A stretch of 35,990 bases of DNA from Longimicrobium sp. (GCA_036387335.1 DASVTZ010000087.1:1-35990), one strand, 5' to 3'; counted from the first letter of the stretch, positions 25,377 to 33,961 are shown. The notes: generated by a model from the letters alone, not told the origin. A program made the numbers and translations.

Positions 25377-26873
25377 ATGGCGGACAAGTTCAGGAACTTC
25401 ATCGGCGGCGAGTGGGTGGAGCCGTCTTCGGGCGAATACTTCGAGAACCGCAACCCGGCCCGCTGGTCGGAGGTGATCGGGCTGTGGCCGCGCTCCGGCC
25501 AGGAAGACGTGGACCGCGCCGTCGCCGCCGCCAAGGAGGCGTTCCCGGCCTGGGCGCGCACGCCCGCGCCGGACCGCGGCAACATCCTACGCCGCGTGGG
25601 GGACCTGCTCAGCGAGCGCAAGGACGAGATCGCCAGGGCCGCCACGCGCGAGATGGGCAAGGTGCTCACCGAGACGCGTGGCGACGTGCAGGAAGGGATC
25701 GACACCGCCTACTACGCCGGCGTCGAGGGGCGCCGCCTCTTCGGCAAGACGGTACCGTCGGAGCTTTCCAACAAGTGGGCCATGACGTACCGCCGCCCCA
25801 TCGGCGTGTGCGGGCTCATCACCCCGTTCAACTTCCCGCTCGCAATCCCCACCTGGAAGATGTTCCCGGCGCTGGTGTGCGGGAACACGGTGGTCATCAA
25901 GCCGGGCGAGGACGTACCGCACACGGTCCAGCTCCTGGTGGAGATCCTGGAGGAGGCCGGCATCCCCAGGGGCGTCGTCAACCTGGTCCACGGCGAGGGC
26001 GCGACGGGCGCGGCCATCGTCAACCACCCGGACGTCGCGGCGATCTCCTTCACCGGCTCCACGGCGACGGGCAGCATCATCGGGCGCGCGTGCGGCGAGT
26101 CGCACAAGCGGCTGTCGCTGGAGATGGGCGGCAAGAACGCGCAGATCGTGATGGCAGACGGCGACCTGGACCTGGCGCTCGAGGGCGTGCTCTGGGGCGC
26201 GTTCGGCACCACGGGGCAGCGCTGCACCGCCACCAGCCGACTCCTCCTCCACGACTCCATCCACGACGAGTTCCTGGAGCGCCTGGTGGAGAAGGCGAAG
26301 GGGCTGAAGCTCGGCTACGGGCTGGAAGACGGCCCCGAGGTCGGTCCGCTGATCAACGAGCGGGCGCTGGAGAAGGTGAAGAGCTACATCGAGATCGGCC
26401 GCTCTGAGGCGCGCCTGGTGATCGGCGGCGAGCGCGCCACGGGCGGGGGTCTGGACGACGGCTGGTTCTTCCAGCCCACCATCTTCGCCGACGTGAAGGC
26501 CGGTTCGCGCCTGGCGACGGAGGAAATCTTCGGCCCGGTGCTCTCGGTGATCCGCTTCAGCGACGTGGACGAGGCGTTCCGCATCAACAACGAGGTGAAG
26601 TATGGCCTCTCGAGCTCCGTCTACACGCGCGACGTGAACATCTCGTTCCGCGCGCTGCAGTACCTGGACAACGGCATCACCTACGTGAACGCCCCCACCA
26701 TCGGCGCCGAGGCGCACCTCCCCTTCGGCGGCGTGAAGCAGACGGGCAACGGGCACCGCGAGGGCGGCTGGGAAGTGTACGAGTTCTATTCGGAGACCAA
26801 GGTCTGCTACGTGGACTACTCCGGCAAACTCCAGCGCGCCCAGATCGACAACTACGGCGGATCTCCGTACTGA
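25377..26873 (+). CDS. NAD(P)-dependent aldehyde dehydrogenase
   Basis: Oxidises an aldehyde to a carboxylic acid. The 498-residue protein shows FNFPLAIPTWKMFPALVCGN and VVIKPGEDVP (cofactor binding), FTGSTATGSIIG, catalytic Glu in LSLEMGGKNAQIV, catalytic Cys in GTTGQRCTATSRLLLH, EEIFGPVLSVIRF, and LPFGGVKQTGNGHREGG near the end. The GQRCTATSR motif is seen in semialdehyde-oxidising members such as alpha-ketoglutarate semialdehyde dehydrogenases and ALDH7-like enzymes, but substrate cannot be read from sequence. The ATG at 25377 has AGGGCGG nearby. The gene stands alone, between a repeat block and a MITE-like element. Confidence 0.93.
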   Translation: MADKFRNFIGGEWVEPSSGEYFENRNPARWSEVIGLWPRSGQEDVDRAVAAAKEAFPAWARTPAPDRGNILRRVGDLLSERKDEIARAATREMGKVLTETRGDVQEGIDTAYYAGVEGRRLFGKTVPSELSNKWAMTYRRPIGVCGLITPFNFPLAIPTWKMFPALVCGNTVVIKPGEDVPHTVQLLVEILEEAGIPRGVVNLVHGEGATGAAIVNHPDVAAISFTGSTATGSIIGRACGESHKRLSLEMGGKNAQIVMADGDLDLALEGVLWGAFGTTGQRCTATSRLLLHDSIHDEFLERLVEKAKGLKLGYGLEDGPEVGPLINERALEKVKSYIEIGRSEARLVIGGERATGGGLDDGWFFQPTIFADVKAGSRLATEEIFGPVLSVIRFSDVDEAFRINNEVKYGLSSSVYTRDVNISFRALQYLDNGITYVNAPTIGAEAHLPFGGVKQTGNGHREGGWEVYEFYSETKVCYVDYSGKLQRAQIDNYGGSPY

Positions 26874-26877
26874 ACGG

Positions 26878-27189
26878 AAGTGCGTGAGTGCGTTAGTGCG
26901 TGAGTGCGGGGCGGCGTCGCGAGATGCCGCCCCTGGCTGTATTCGAAAAAACCAACTGCAATCTCACGCGGAGACGCGGAGACGCAGAGAGAACAACCTG
27001 AGAAAAGCCTTACACAGAGAACACAGGAGGAACTGAAAGCCACAGAGAAAACCTCTGGCTGTTCTTCCTCTGTGGCTCTGTGTCTCTGTGTGAGCCATGC
27101 AGTCGCGGTTCTCTCTGCGCCTCCGCGTCTCCGCGTGAGCCCCGCTGTTCAGTCCCTCCGCACTCACGCACTAACGCACTCACGCACTT
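26878..27189. mobile_element. MITE-like nested palindromic element
   Basis: A 312-bp gene-less element. Its ends (26878-26908 and 27159-27189) are a perfect 31-bp inverted repeat made of the 8-bp unit AGTGCGTK. Inside lies a second inverted repeat (26963-26994 and 27108-27139) of GGAGACGC/GCGTCTCC units with one mismatch in 32. A third, imperfect pair (CACAGAG and CTCTGTG stretches) lies inside that. The ends match those of the four-helix-bundle cassette at 12.5-13.1 kb. It starts five bases after the aldehyde dehydrogenase stop. No transposase and no clear target duplication are seen, so mobility is inferred. Confidence 0.6.
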
Positions 27190-27276
27190 TCTTTCCCGGA
27201 ACGGGCCCAAACCTCGCGTGTACGTACCAAACCGGGCATCCAGCCCCACCTGCGGTACCGCGGCACCGAGCTCACG

Positions 27277-28050
27277 ATGGAAGAACTGCATTCCCCGCAT
27301 CCCTTGGACGGCCAGCCCCCCGCCGAGCGCCGCGTGACGGTCGCCGATCCGCGCGGCTCCGTCTCCACCGGAAGGTGGATGTGGGAGTGGACCAAGGCCA
27401 TCTGCACCGCCATCCTCCTCTTCCTGGGGATACGCACCTTCCTGGTGGAGGCGTACAAGATCCCCACGGGGTCGATGGAGGGAACGCTCCTGATCGGCGA
27501 CTTCCTCCTCGTCAACAAGGCCGTGTACGGCGCGGAGATCCCCGTCACCCACACGCGCCTCCCGGCCTTCTCGCACCCCAAGCGCGGCGACGTGCTGGTG
27601 TTTCTGCCGCCCCACGATCCGCACCGCAACTACGTGAAGAGGCTGGTCGGAGTGGGCGGCGACACGCTGGAGATGCGCGACAAGGTGCTCTTCAGGAACG
27701 GAAAGCCGCTGGACGAACCGTACGCCCGCCACGTGGACCCGCTCAGCGATCCGCGCGAGCCGCGGATGATCTGGCAAAAGGACTTCCTGGCCGGCACCCT
27801 CCGCGAGCGCCGCCGCTACCGCCCCACTCGCGACAACTGGGGTCCCATCGTGGTGCCTCCTGGCAAGCTGTTCGCGCTCGGCGACAACCGCGACAACTCC
27901 GAAGACTCGCGCTACTGGGGCTTCTTCGACGAGAGCGCGGTCAAGGGACGGCCCATGTTCGTCTACTATTCGTTCGAAAAAGACATCACCCAGCAGTTCT
28001 CGTGGCTCACCGCCGTCCGCTGGACGCGGATCGGGGAAGTGATCCGATAG
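27277..28050 (+). CDS. lepB: Signal peptidase I
   Basis: Cleaves signal peptides from exported proteins at the outer face of the inner membrane. The 257-residue protein has an N-terminal cytoplasmic stretch, one membrane helix (about 38-56, WTKAICTAILLFLGIRTFL) and the catalytic Ser-Lys pair: Ser66 in IPTGSMEGTLLIGD and Lys121 in NYVKRLVGVGGDTLEM. The box E motif GDNRDNSEDSRYWGF is intact. Only one transmembrane helix precedes the catalytic domain, as in Gram-positive and many non-proteobacterial enzymes. The ATG at 27277 gives the expected topology. The next gene is a sigma factor with its own promoter. Confidence 0.95.
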   Translation: MEELHSPHPLDGQPPAERRVTVADPRGSVSTGRWMWEWTKAICTAILLFLGIRTFLVEAYKIPTGSMEGTLLIGDFLLVNKAVYGAEIPVTHTRLPAFSHPKRGDVLVFLPPHDPHRNYVKRLVGVGGDTLEMRDKVLFRNGKPLDEPYARHVDPLSDPREPRMIWQKDFLAGTLRERRRYRPTRDNWGPIVVPPGKLFALGDNRDNSEDSRYWGFFDESAVKGRPMFVYYSFEKDITQQFSWLTAVRWTRIGEVIR

Positions 28051-28065
28051 AGAGGCGAGGAAAGG

Positions 28066-28104
28066 AAGCGGGCGCGAGGATCATCCTCGCGCCCGCTTCT
28101 TACT
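28066..28104 (+). terminator. Intrinsic terminator after lepB
   Basis: A long perfect stem (AAGCGGGCGCGAGGAT, from 28066, pairing to 28098) with a minimal loop is followed by CTTACTTTC. It lies 15 bases after the lepB stop codon. Confidence 0.8.
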
Positions 28105-28215
28105 TTCGGGTCACCTGGTGCACCCTCCGTGTTACACGATCCGGAAAAAAGTGCGTGCAGAATCGGCCAGCGCGTTGAAAACTCCCGTTGTCAAGTCTTT
28201 TGTTTCGGCCGGGGG

Positions 28216-28244
28216 TTGACACCTTCCGGAGGCTTGTCCATACT
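28216..28244 (+). promoter_or_regulatory. Promoter of the sigma-70 factor gene
   Basis: A consensus TTGACA (28216-28221) is separated by 17 bases from CATACT (28239-28244). Transcription should start near 28251, leaving a leader of about 145 bases before the ATG at 28396. Confidence 0.7.
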
Positions 28245-28395
28245 CAACGCGTGACCCGGTGGATGGACGCTCGTGTCCTTCCAACAGGCCTCGCGGCCTC
28301 TCACCGCCTTCCCCTTTGGCGACGCCGCGTACCCGCCCGGTGTCCTCCGCAGAACCCCACACTCTGCGTTGTCTGCTTCGCCCCGGAGCACCCCC

Positions 28396-29253
28396 ATGAC
28401 GTTCAGCCCCGCCAAACGCGTCTCCTCCGAATCCGAATCGCTGGACCAGTACCTTCGCGAGATCAGCGTGTACCCGCTGATCGACCGGAACGAAGAGGCG
28501 CGGCTCGCGCGCCTGATCCGTGACGGCGCGCCCGACGCGCTGGAGCACCTCGTGCGCTCCAACCTGCGCTTCGTGGTGGCGGTCGCCAAGAAGTACCAGA
28601 ACCAGGGCGTGTCGCTCTCGGACCTGATCAACGAAGGGAACATCGGGCTGATCCGCGCCGCGCGGAAGTTCGACGAGACCAAGGGGATCAAGTTCATCTC
28701 GTACGCCGTCTGGTGGATCCGGCAGGCGATCCTGCAGGCGCTTGCGGAGCAGTCGCGCATCGTGCGCGTGCCGCTCAGCCGCGCGGGCGCCGTGCACCGC
28801 ATCGGCCGCCGCTCCTCGGCCATGACGCAGGAGCTGGGGCGCGAGCCGACGCTGCAGGAGATCGCGAGCGAGCTGGAGGTGCCGGAGGACGAGGTCAGCC
28901 ACGCGCTGGCGATGTCGCAGGTCTACCTCTCGCTCGACGCCCCGCTCGTTCCGGGCGAGGACGGACAGCTCCTCGACTACCTCTCCGACCAGTTCTCTCC
29001 CGGGCCGGACGAGGAGGTCTACGAGGACGCCCTCAAGCGCTCCATCGACGAGGCGCTGGGGACCCTCACCGAGCGCGAGTCGCGGGTGCTGCGCCTCTAC
29101 TTCGGCCTGGGCGACGCGGAGCCGATGACGCTGGAGCAGATCGGGGAGAAGTTCGGCATCACGCGCGAGCGCGTGCGGCAGATCAAGGAGAAGGCGTTGC
29201 TCCGCCTCCGCCACCAGTCGAGGGCGCGGTTCCTGGAGACGTTCCTGACCTGA
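28396..29253 (+). CDS. Sigma-70 family RNA polymerase sigma factor, short RpoD-like
   Basis: A 285-residue sigma factor lacking region 1.1. Region 1.2 is at about 15-45 (LDQYLREISVYPLI). Region 2 at about 50-120 includes NLRFVVAVAKKYQNQGVSLS, INEGNIGLIRAARKFDETKG and FISYAVWWIRQAILQAL, which closely match primary sigma factors. Region 3 is at about 125-205 and region 4 at about 220-280 (VLRLYFGLGDAEPMTLEQIG, then ITRERVRQIKEKALLRLR). This size is typical of primary sigma factors in Bacteroidota and of group 2 factors elsewhere, so which role it has is open. ATG 28396 has GGAG seven bases upstream; the frame is open from 28273, but that part contains the leader. Confidence 0.93.
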   Translation: MTFSPAKRVSSESESLDQYLREISVYPLIDRNEEARLARLIRDGAPDALEHLVRSNLRFVVAVAKKYQNQGVSLSDLINEGNIGLIRAARKFDETKGIKFISYAVWWIRQAILQALAEQSRIVRVPLSRAGAVHRIGRRSSAMTQELGREPTLQEIASELEVPEDEVSHALAMSQVYLSLDAPLVPGEDGQLLDYLSDQFSPGPDEEVYEDALKRSIDEALGTLTERESRVLRLYFGLGDAEPMTLEQIGEKFGITRERVRQIKEKALLRLRHQSRARFLETFLT

Positions 29254-29265
29254 GGAACCACGGGG

Positions 29266-29369
29266 CCTCACGCGGAGACGCGGAGACGCAGAGGAACTGA
29301 AGGGGCTCACACAGAGACACAGAGGCACGGAGAGAGGTTCTCTCGGTGCCTCTGTTCTTGTGTGACCCC
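29266..29369. repeat. GGAGACGC repeat and terminator-like hairpin
   Basis: A GGAGACGC tandem (29266-29293) is followed by a long imperfect hairpin (29302-29369) with arms around GGGGCTCACACA and TGTGTGACCCC, then CAGAGGCA and TGCCTCTG. It lies between convergent genes and could end both transcripts. It belongs to the same family as 16574-16710. Confidence 0.7.
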
Positions 29370-29386
29370 TAGTGTTCGGGCGCCGT

Positions 29387-30673
29387 TCAGGGCGTGGGGA
29401 ACCAGATGACGGCATCGTCCAGCGGAACGGTATTCGTCTGCTCGGACGGAGCCCCGGCCGGGTGATGGCGCCCGAGCACCCGGTAGCGGTCGAACACGTA
29501 CGGCTGCCCCTCCGAGCCGTTCAGCGACGGAGTGTCGCCGACGTGGAAGTGCAGGTGCGGTCCGACGCTGTTCCCGGAGTTGCCGAGTCTTCCCAGGACG
29601 GCTCCGCGCCGCACACGCTGCCCCGGCCGCACGCGGATGGAGCCGGGAATGAAGTGGGCGTAGAACGCGTAGCGGCCGCCCCCCAGGTCCAGCGCCAGCC
29701 AGTTCCCCGAAACCGTCTTGTTGGTCAACGGCACGGGCATGATGGTCCGTCCATCGGCTCGCGGGACGTTTTCGGCGATCCCGTCCTGAACGGAAACGAT
29801 CACGCCGTCCGCGACCGCCAGCACCTCGGCTCCATACCCGTAGAACATCTCGTTCGTGATGTCGTTCGGAAACGGGCTCGGAAGGCTGTTTCCGGTGGAG
29901 TCCACGCGAATGAAGTCACAGCCGAACCGCTGCGGCACCCGCATGCGGGAATCGCGTATCACCAGCGCCGCGTGCCCGTTGCTCAGCGCGAGCCCGTTGC
30001 CGCAGCGCCAGTTGCCGCCGCGAAGGGGAGGCCCCAGCACCAGAGGGGGCCGCCGCTCCACGAGCGTAACCTCGGAGGTAGCCACCAGCGCCTCCGAGAC
30101 GCCTCCACTCTCCGTTTGCAGCCGGATCGTGGAATCGCTGTCCAGGGAGATCCGGTGGACGAGGGTGGAGGGCGCCGGCGCGGCGGGGGCGAGGGAGATC
30201 ACCACCGCGACCGTGGCGGTGCGGCCAGCCGGCAGCGTACGGTTGGCCGGCGTGATCGAGTCGCTCTCGATGTATTGGGTCGTCCGCTGCCGCCGGGGAT
30301 CGGAGAGCGAGGTGGAATCGTACGCCGCGAGCACGGCGCCGGTGGTCCCATCGAGCACTTCCACCGATCGAAAGCGCAGGTCCACGTCGGCCCAGCTGGT
30401 TACGAACAGGCGGTAGACGAGGTAGAGCTGGGCATCCTCGGCACGGACGGGCTGCGGCACCGGCCGAGCCACCACGTCGAGGGGAAGACTCATGTAGGTG
30501 GTGACCCGCCGCGGGGCCGCGGGAGGCGTCTGGGTCTCCGCGGCGGACGTGCTCCCCATGCACCACGCCAGGAGCGCACAGGCGAGGCGGCGCGCGCGGC
30601 GGAGGGAGAGAACGCGCTCCCGGCGCGGCCCCGGACCTGGTCTACAGAGGAGGACGGCGGTTGGATCTCTCAT
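29387..30673 (-). CDS. M23-like peptidase, exported
   Basis: A 428-residue exported protein with a C-terminal LytM/M23 fold. The N-terminus is Arg-rich with a hydrophobic segment ending in CALLAWCMGSTSAAET, a likely signal. The middle (about 65-200) is a beta-rich domain of unknown role. The M23 domain (about 235-400) shows YGYGAEVLAVADGVIVSVQDG, YAFYAHFIPGSIRVRPGQRV, and GNSGNSVGPHLHFHV with the metal-binding HxH. The usual first His of HxxxD is Arg (RFGCD); an upstream His (NGHAAL) may serve. GGAAG lies before ATG 30673; a GTG at 30703 is the alternative. Activity on peptidoglycan is not certain. Confidence 0.85.
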   Translation of the reverse strand: MRDPTAVLLCRPGPGPRRERVLSLRRARRLACALLAWCMGSTSAAETQTPPAAPRRVTTYMSLPLDVVARPVPQPVRAEDAQLYLVYRLFVTSWADVDLRFRSVEVLDGTTGAVLAAYDSTSLSDPRRQRTTQYIESDSITPANRTLPAGRTATVAVVISLAPAAPAPSTLVHRISLDSDSTIRLQTESGGVSEALVATSEVTLVERRPPLVLGPPLRGGNWRCGNGLALSNGHAALVIRDSRMRVPQRFGCDFIRVDSTGNSLPSPFPNDITNEMFYGYGAEVLAVADGVIVSVQDGIAENVPRADGRTIMPVPLTNKTVSGNWLALDLGGGRYAFYAHFIPGSIRVRPGQRVRRGAVLGRLGNSGNSVGPHLHFHVGDTPSLNGSEGQPYVFDRYRVLGRHHPAGAPSEQTNTVPLDDAVIWFPTP

Positions 30674-30722
30674 GGCTGCTTCCACGTCGGGGGGATTGTC
30701 CACCTACGTCGCGAACCACCTG

Positions 30723-33374
30723 CTACTCGCCGCGGAGGGCCTCCATGGGATCGGCGCTGCTGGCGCGGCGGGCGGGTAGCCAGCTTGCGCCGAGTGCCAC
30801 TACCGTGAGGATGGTGCAGACCCCCAGGTAGGTGGCGACGTCGGTCGGGCGCACGCCGTACAGGAGCGCGGACATCCCCTGCGTGGCGGCGAAGGCGAGC
30901 GCCAGGCCGAAGGCGAGGCCCCAGGCGGTGATCCGCGCGGCCTCGCGCGCCACCATGCGGCGGATCTCGCCCGTGCCGGCGCCGAGGGCCATGCGGATGC
31001 CGAACTCGCGACGGCGCTGCGCCACGCCGTACGCCAGCACGCCGTAGATGCCGATGCAGGCGAGGAGCAGCGCCACGCCCGCGAAGCCGCCCAGCAGCGA
31101 GGCCGTGAAGCGCTGCGGGGCCACCGAGCGCTCGAACACCTCGTCCATCGTCTGCACCTCGCTCACCCCGAGGCCGGGGTCGATCTCCGCGATGGCGGAG
31201 CGCAGCGCGCGGATCACGGGAGCGGTGGGGCCGTCCATGCCAACTACGAGGATCATCGAGTTCCAGGTGTCCTGCGCATGCGGCACGTACACCAGCGGGC
31301 CAATCTCGTCGCCCGCGCCCATGTAGCGCACGTCCTCGGTCACGCCCACGATCTCGCGCAGCAGGTTCTCGTCGCGCCACGAGCGGATGCGCTTGCCGAT
31401 GGGATCTTCGTTGGGGAACATGCGCCGCGCGAACTCGCGGTTCACTACGGCCACGGGCGTCGCGCCCTTCCGGTCCGCGGCCGTGAACTCGCGCCCGCGC
31501 ACCACTGGCAGGCGCAGGGTGGCGAAGTACCCTGGCGTGACCACCGTCCAGTTGCCGCTCACCTCCGTCCCCGCCGGCGGCTCCGGCCGCCCGTCCGCCA
31601 GAAACGAGCGCCCGAGGTAGAACCCTCCGCCGCCCAGCGGCAGCGCGGACGCCGCGGCCGATGCGCGGACGCCGGGCAACGCCGCGACGCGGTTCACGAT
31701 CTCGCTGATGGCCGCCACGTTCGCCGATGCGCTGTCGTACCGCTCGCCCTGCAGCACAACGGACGCGGTCGCAACCCCCGCGGTCTGGAAGCCGGGATCG
31801 ACCGAGTAGAGCTGCGCCAGGCTCTTGAGCAGCAGCGCGGAGCCCACCAGCAGCACCAGCGAGAGCGCGATCTCTCCCGACGCGAGCGCCTTGCGCACCC
31901 TCCGCCCGCGCACGCCCGCGGTGCTGCGCCGATCCTCCTCGCCCAGCGTGGGCGAGAGCACCGCGCGGCGGGCCATGCCGATGGCGGGCGCCAGGCCAAA
32001 GAGCACCGCCGATAGGATGGAAACCGCCAGGGCGAAGAGCAGGGCGCGCGGGTCCAGCGAGAGCTCCTCCATGCGCGGCGTGCCCTCGGGCGCGGTCAGC
32101 GCCAGGGCGCGCACGCCGGCGTAGGCGAGCGCCGACCCCAGCACCCCGCCGGCCACGGCCAGGATCAGGCTCTCGGTAAGGAGCTGGCGCACGAGCCGCC
32201 CGCCCCCCGCGCCCAGGGCGATGCGCACGGCGAGCTCGCGCCCCCGCCCGGCCGCGCGGCTCAGCAGCAGGTTGGCGACGTTCAGGCATCCGATGGCGAG
32301 CACCAGGCTCACCGCGCCCATGAGCAGCCAGAGCGTGAGCGGCAGGTCCTCGCCCACCACGTAGTCGATGAGGGGGACCGCCGTGATCGTCACCCCCTTG
32401 CGGGCGACCGGGTGCTCCTGCGCCACGCGCCGCGCGATCGATCCCAGCTCGGCGCGCGCGCGGCGGAGCGGCTCGTCCGGCTTGAGCCGAGCGATGGCGC
32501 TGAAGATGAAGTTGTCCCGCCGCTCCATGTCCGGGCGGTCGGCGGCGGAGACGCGAAGCGGCGCCCAGAGAGCCGCCTCGCGAGGGAACGCCATCCCGCG
32601 CGGCGCCACGCCCACCACCTGACGCGGCCGCCCCCCGATCCGCAGCGTCTTTCCCACGATCGCGCGGTCGCCGGCGAACATGCGCTGCCACAGCTCGTAC
32701 GAGAGGACGACGACGCGGGGCGATTCCGGGTCGAACTCCTCGGACACGAAGAAGCGGCCCAGGGTGGGCGCCATCCCCAGCGTGGCAAAGAAGTCGGGAG
32801 TCACCGCCGCGCCCGTGAGCCGCTCCGCCTCCCTCTCGTCCGCGACGTTCCAGTCGACGGGCTGGTACACGGCCGCGCGGGCGAAGACTCCGTTCGACTT
32901 CCAGTCCTCGTAGTCCGCGTAGGTGACGTTCCACTGGCTGCCGTCTTCCATGCTGCGCGCCTGCGGCACCACCAGCCGCTCGGAGGCGGGGAAGGGGAGC
33001 GGGCGCAGGAGCACGTGGTTCACTGCCGAAAAGATCGCCGTCATCGCGCCGACGCCGAGGGCGATGGTGCCGATGGCCACCAGCGTGAAGCCCGGCGCAC
33101 CGCGCAGCACGCGCACGGCGTAGCGCGTGTCCTGCCCCAGGTCTTCGAGGAGGCGGGGGCGCGCCTCGTCGCGCACGGCCTCCTTGTGCCGCTCCACCCC
33201 GCCGAACTCCACCAGCGCCGCCCTCCGTGCCTGGGCGGGCTCCATCCCCGCGCGCACGTTCTTTTGCGTCAGCTGCTCGATGTGGAAGCGCATCTCCTCG
33301 TCCACGCCGCCGTCCAGCTCGTCGCGCCGCATGGAGTTGCGCAGCCGGTGCCAGAGTTCACGGATCAGCCTCAT
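30723..33374 (-). CDS. ABC transporter permease, ADOP type (MacB/FtsX family)
   Basis: An 883-residue membrane protein of the acidobacterial-duplicated-orphan-permease type. Residues 1-80 form the cytoplasmic prefix domain (MRRDELDGGVDEEMRFHIEQ, AQARRAALVEFGG). A first helix (about 95-118, FTLVAIGTIALGVGAMTAIF) leads to a MacB-like periplasmic domain. Three FtsX helices follow (from about 345, LWLLMGAVSLVLAIGCLNVA), then the unit is repeated: another helix, periplasmic domain, and three helices near the C-terminus (LLGGFAGVALLLACIGIYGV, ARITAWGLAFGLALAFA). These permeases have no fixed ATPase gene beside them, as here. The PadR gene lies 13 bases upstream on the same strand and forms an operon with it. 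Confidence 0.93.
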   Translation of the reverse strand: MRLIRELWHRLRNSMRRDELDGGVDEEMRFHIEQLTQKNVRAGMEPAQARRAALVEFGGVERHKEAVRDEARPRLLEDLGQDTRYAVRVLRGAPGFTLVAIGTIALGVGAMTAIFSAVNHVLLRPLPFPASERLVVPQARSMEDGSQWNVTYADYEDWKSNGVFARAAVYQPVDWNVADEREAERLTGAAVTPDFFATLGMAPTLGRFFVSEEFDPESPRVVVLSYELWQRMFAGDRAIVGKTLRIGGRPRQVVGVAPRGMAFPREAALWAPLRVSAADRPDMERRDNFIFSAIARLKPDEPLRRARAELGSIARRVAQEHPVARKGVTITAVPLIDYVVGEDLPLTLWLLMGAVSLVLAIGCLNVANLLLSRAAGRGRELAVRIALGAGGGRLVRQLLTESLILAVAGGVLGSALAYAGVRALALTAPEGTPRMEELSLDPRALLFALAVSILSAVLFGLAPAIGMARRAVLSPTLGEEDRRSTAGVRGRRVRKALASGEIALSLVLLVGSALLLKSLAQLYSVDPGFQTAGVATASVVLQGERYDSASANVAAISEIVNRVAALPGVRASAAASALPLGGGGFYLGRSFLADGRPEPPAGTEVSGNWTVVTPGYFATLRLPVVRGREFTAADRKGATPVAVVNREFARRMFPNEDPIGKRIRSWRDENLLREIVGVTEDVRYMGAGDEIGPLVYVPHAQDTWNSMILVVGMDGPTAPVIRALRSAIAEIDPGLGVSEVQTMDEVFERSVAPQRFTASLLGGFAGVALLLACIGIYGVLAYGVAQRRREFGIRMALGAGTGEIRRMVAREAARITAWGLAFGLALAFAATQGMSALLYGVRPTDVATYLGVCTILTVVALGASWLPARRASSADPMEALRGE

Positions 33375-33387
33375 GGTGCCCTCGCGA

Positions 33388-33729
33388 TCAGCGGGTGTCT
33401 GTGGCGAGCACCAGGTTGACCGCCCGCGACAGGCGCTCCCAGTGGCTCCGCTCCTCCACGAAGCGCTCCTTTCCTTCCTCAGTCAGCGCGTAGTAGCGGG
33501 CGCGGCGGTTGTTCTCCGTCGTGCGCCACTCCGAGCGGATCAGTCCCTGCCGCTGCAGGCGGTAGAGCGCAGGGTAGAGCGAGCCCTGGTTCATCTGCAG
33601 CACGTTCCCTGACCACTGCTCGATGCGCTCGGTGATCCCCCACCCATGCATCGGCTCCAGCTGCAGCGCCTTCAGCACCAGCATGTCCAGCGTCCCCTGG
33701 ATCAGGTCGCCGCGATCCTTGTCCGTCAA
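33388..33729 (-). CDS. PadR-family transcriptional regulator
   Basis: A 113-residue winged-helix regulator. Family features are LIQGTLDMLVLKALQLEPMHGWGI, written in part, then QGSLYPALYRLQRQGLI (recognition helix region) and RRARYYALTEEGKERF (wing). The C-terminal helix is the short dimerisation type. The start is a TTG at 33729, with a strong AGGAGG five bases upstream; no ATG is near. It probably represses itself and the downstream permease, since PadR-permease pairs usually share an operon. An inverted repeat overlapping the ribosome site is the likely operator. The inducer is unknown. Confidence 0.93.
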   Translation of the reverse strand: MTDKDRGDLIQGTLDMLVLKALQLEPMHGWGITERIEQWSGNVLQMNQGSLYPALYRLQRQGLIRSEWRTTENNRRARYYALTEEGKERFVEERSHWERLSRAVNLVLATDTR

Positions 33730-33736
33730 TCCAACC

Positions 33737-33790
33737 TCCTTTCGATGGTCGAAAGGAACAGTACGTGCCTCTCCTTTCGATTGTCAAGAG
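33737..33790 (-). promoter_or_regulatory. Candidate PadR operator
   Basis: A perfect 9-bp inverted repeat, TCCTTTCGA-tgg-TCGAAAGGA (33737-33757), lies 8 bases upstream of the PadR start and covers its AGGAGG. A second, partial copy starts with the same TCCTTTCGAT (33772-33781). Two copies near the start suit a self-repressing regulator. Confidence 0.65.
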
Positions 33791-33898
33791 AAGCGTGTCT
33801 GGTCGCCGACCCAGAGAAGAGCGGTAGGGACCACATAGAGACACAGCGGCGCACGGGAAAGGCGTCCTATGTCCCGCTGTTGGCGTATGTTACGCGCG

Positions 33899-33927
33899 TT
33901 GACGTTTGCTGTGGAGAAGGGCATCTT
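33899..33927 (+). promoter_or_regulatory. Candidate promoter of the antitoxin-toxin operon
   Basis: TTGACG (33899-33904) and CATCTT (33922-33927) are 17 bases apart. A GCGTA-tgt-TACGC repeat (33883-33895) lies just upstream. An imperfect repeat GTGTGGC/GCCTCACAC (33929-33949) lies between the -10 and the ATG and may be the antitoxin's operator. Confidence 0.45.
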
Positions 33928-33961
33928 TGTGTGGCAACATGCCTCACACCGAAAGGGAACC

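Noticed and set aside
26871-27195. Target-site duplication around the MITE-like element.
   Set aside because: Bases outside the arms (CTGAACGG and TCTTTCCC) are not direct repeats, so I cannot claim one.
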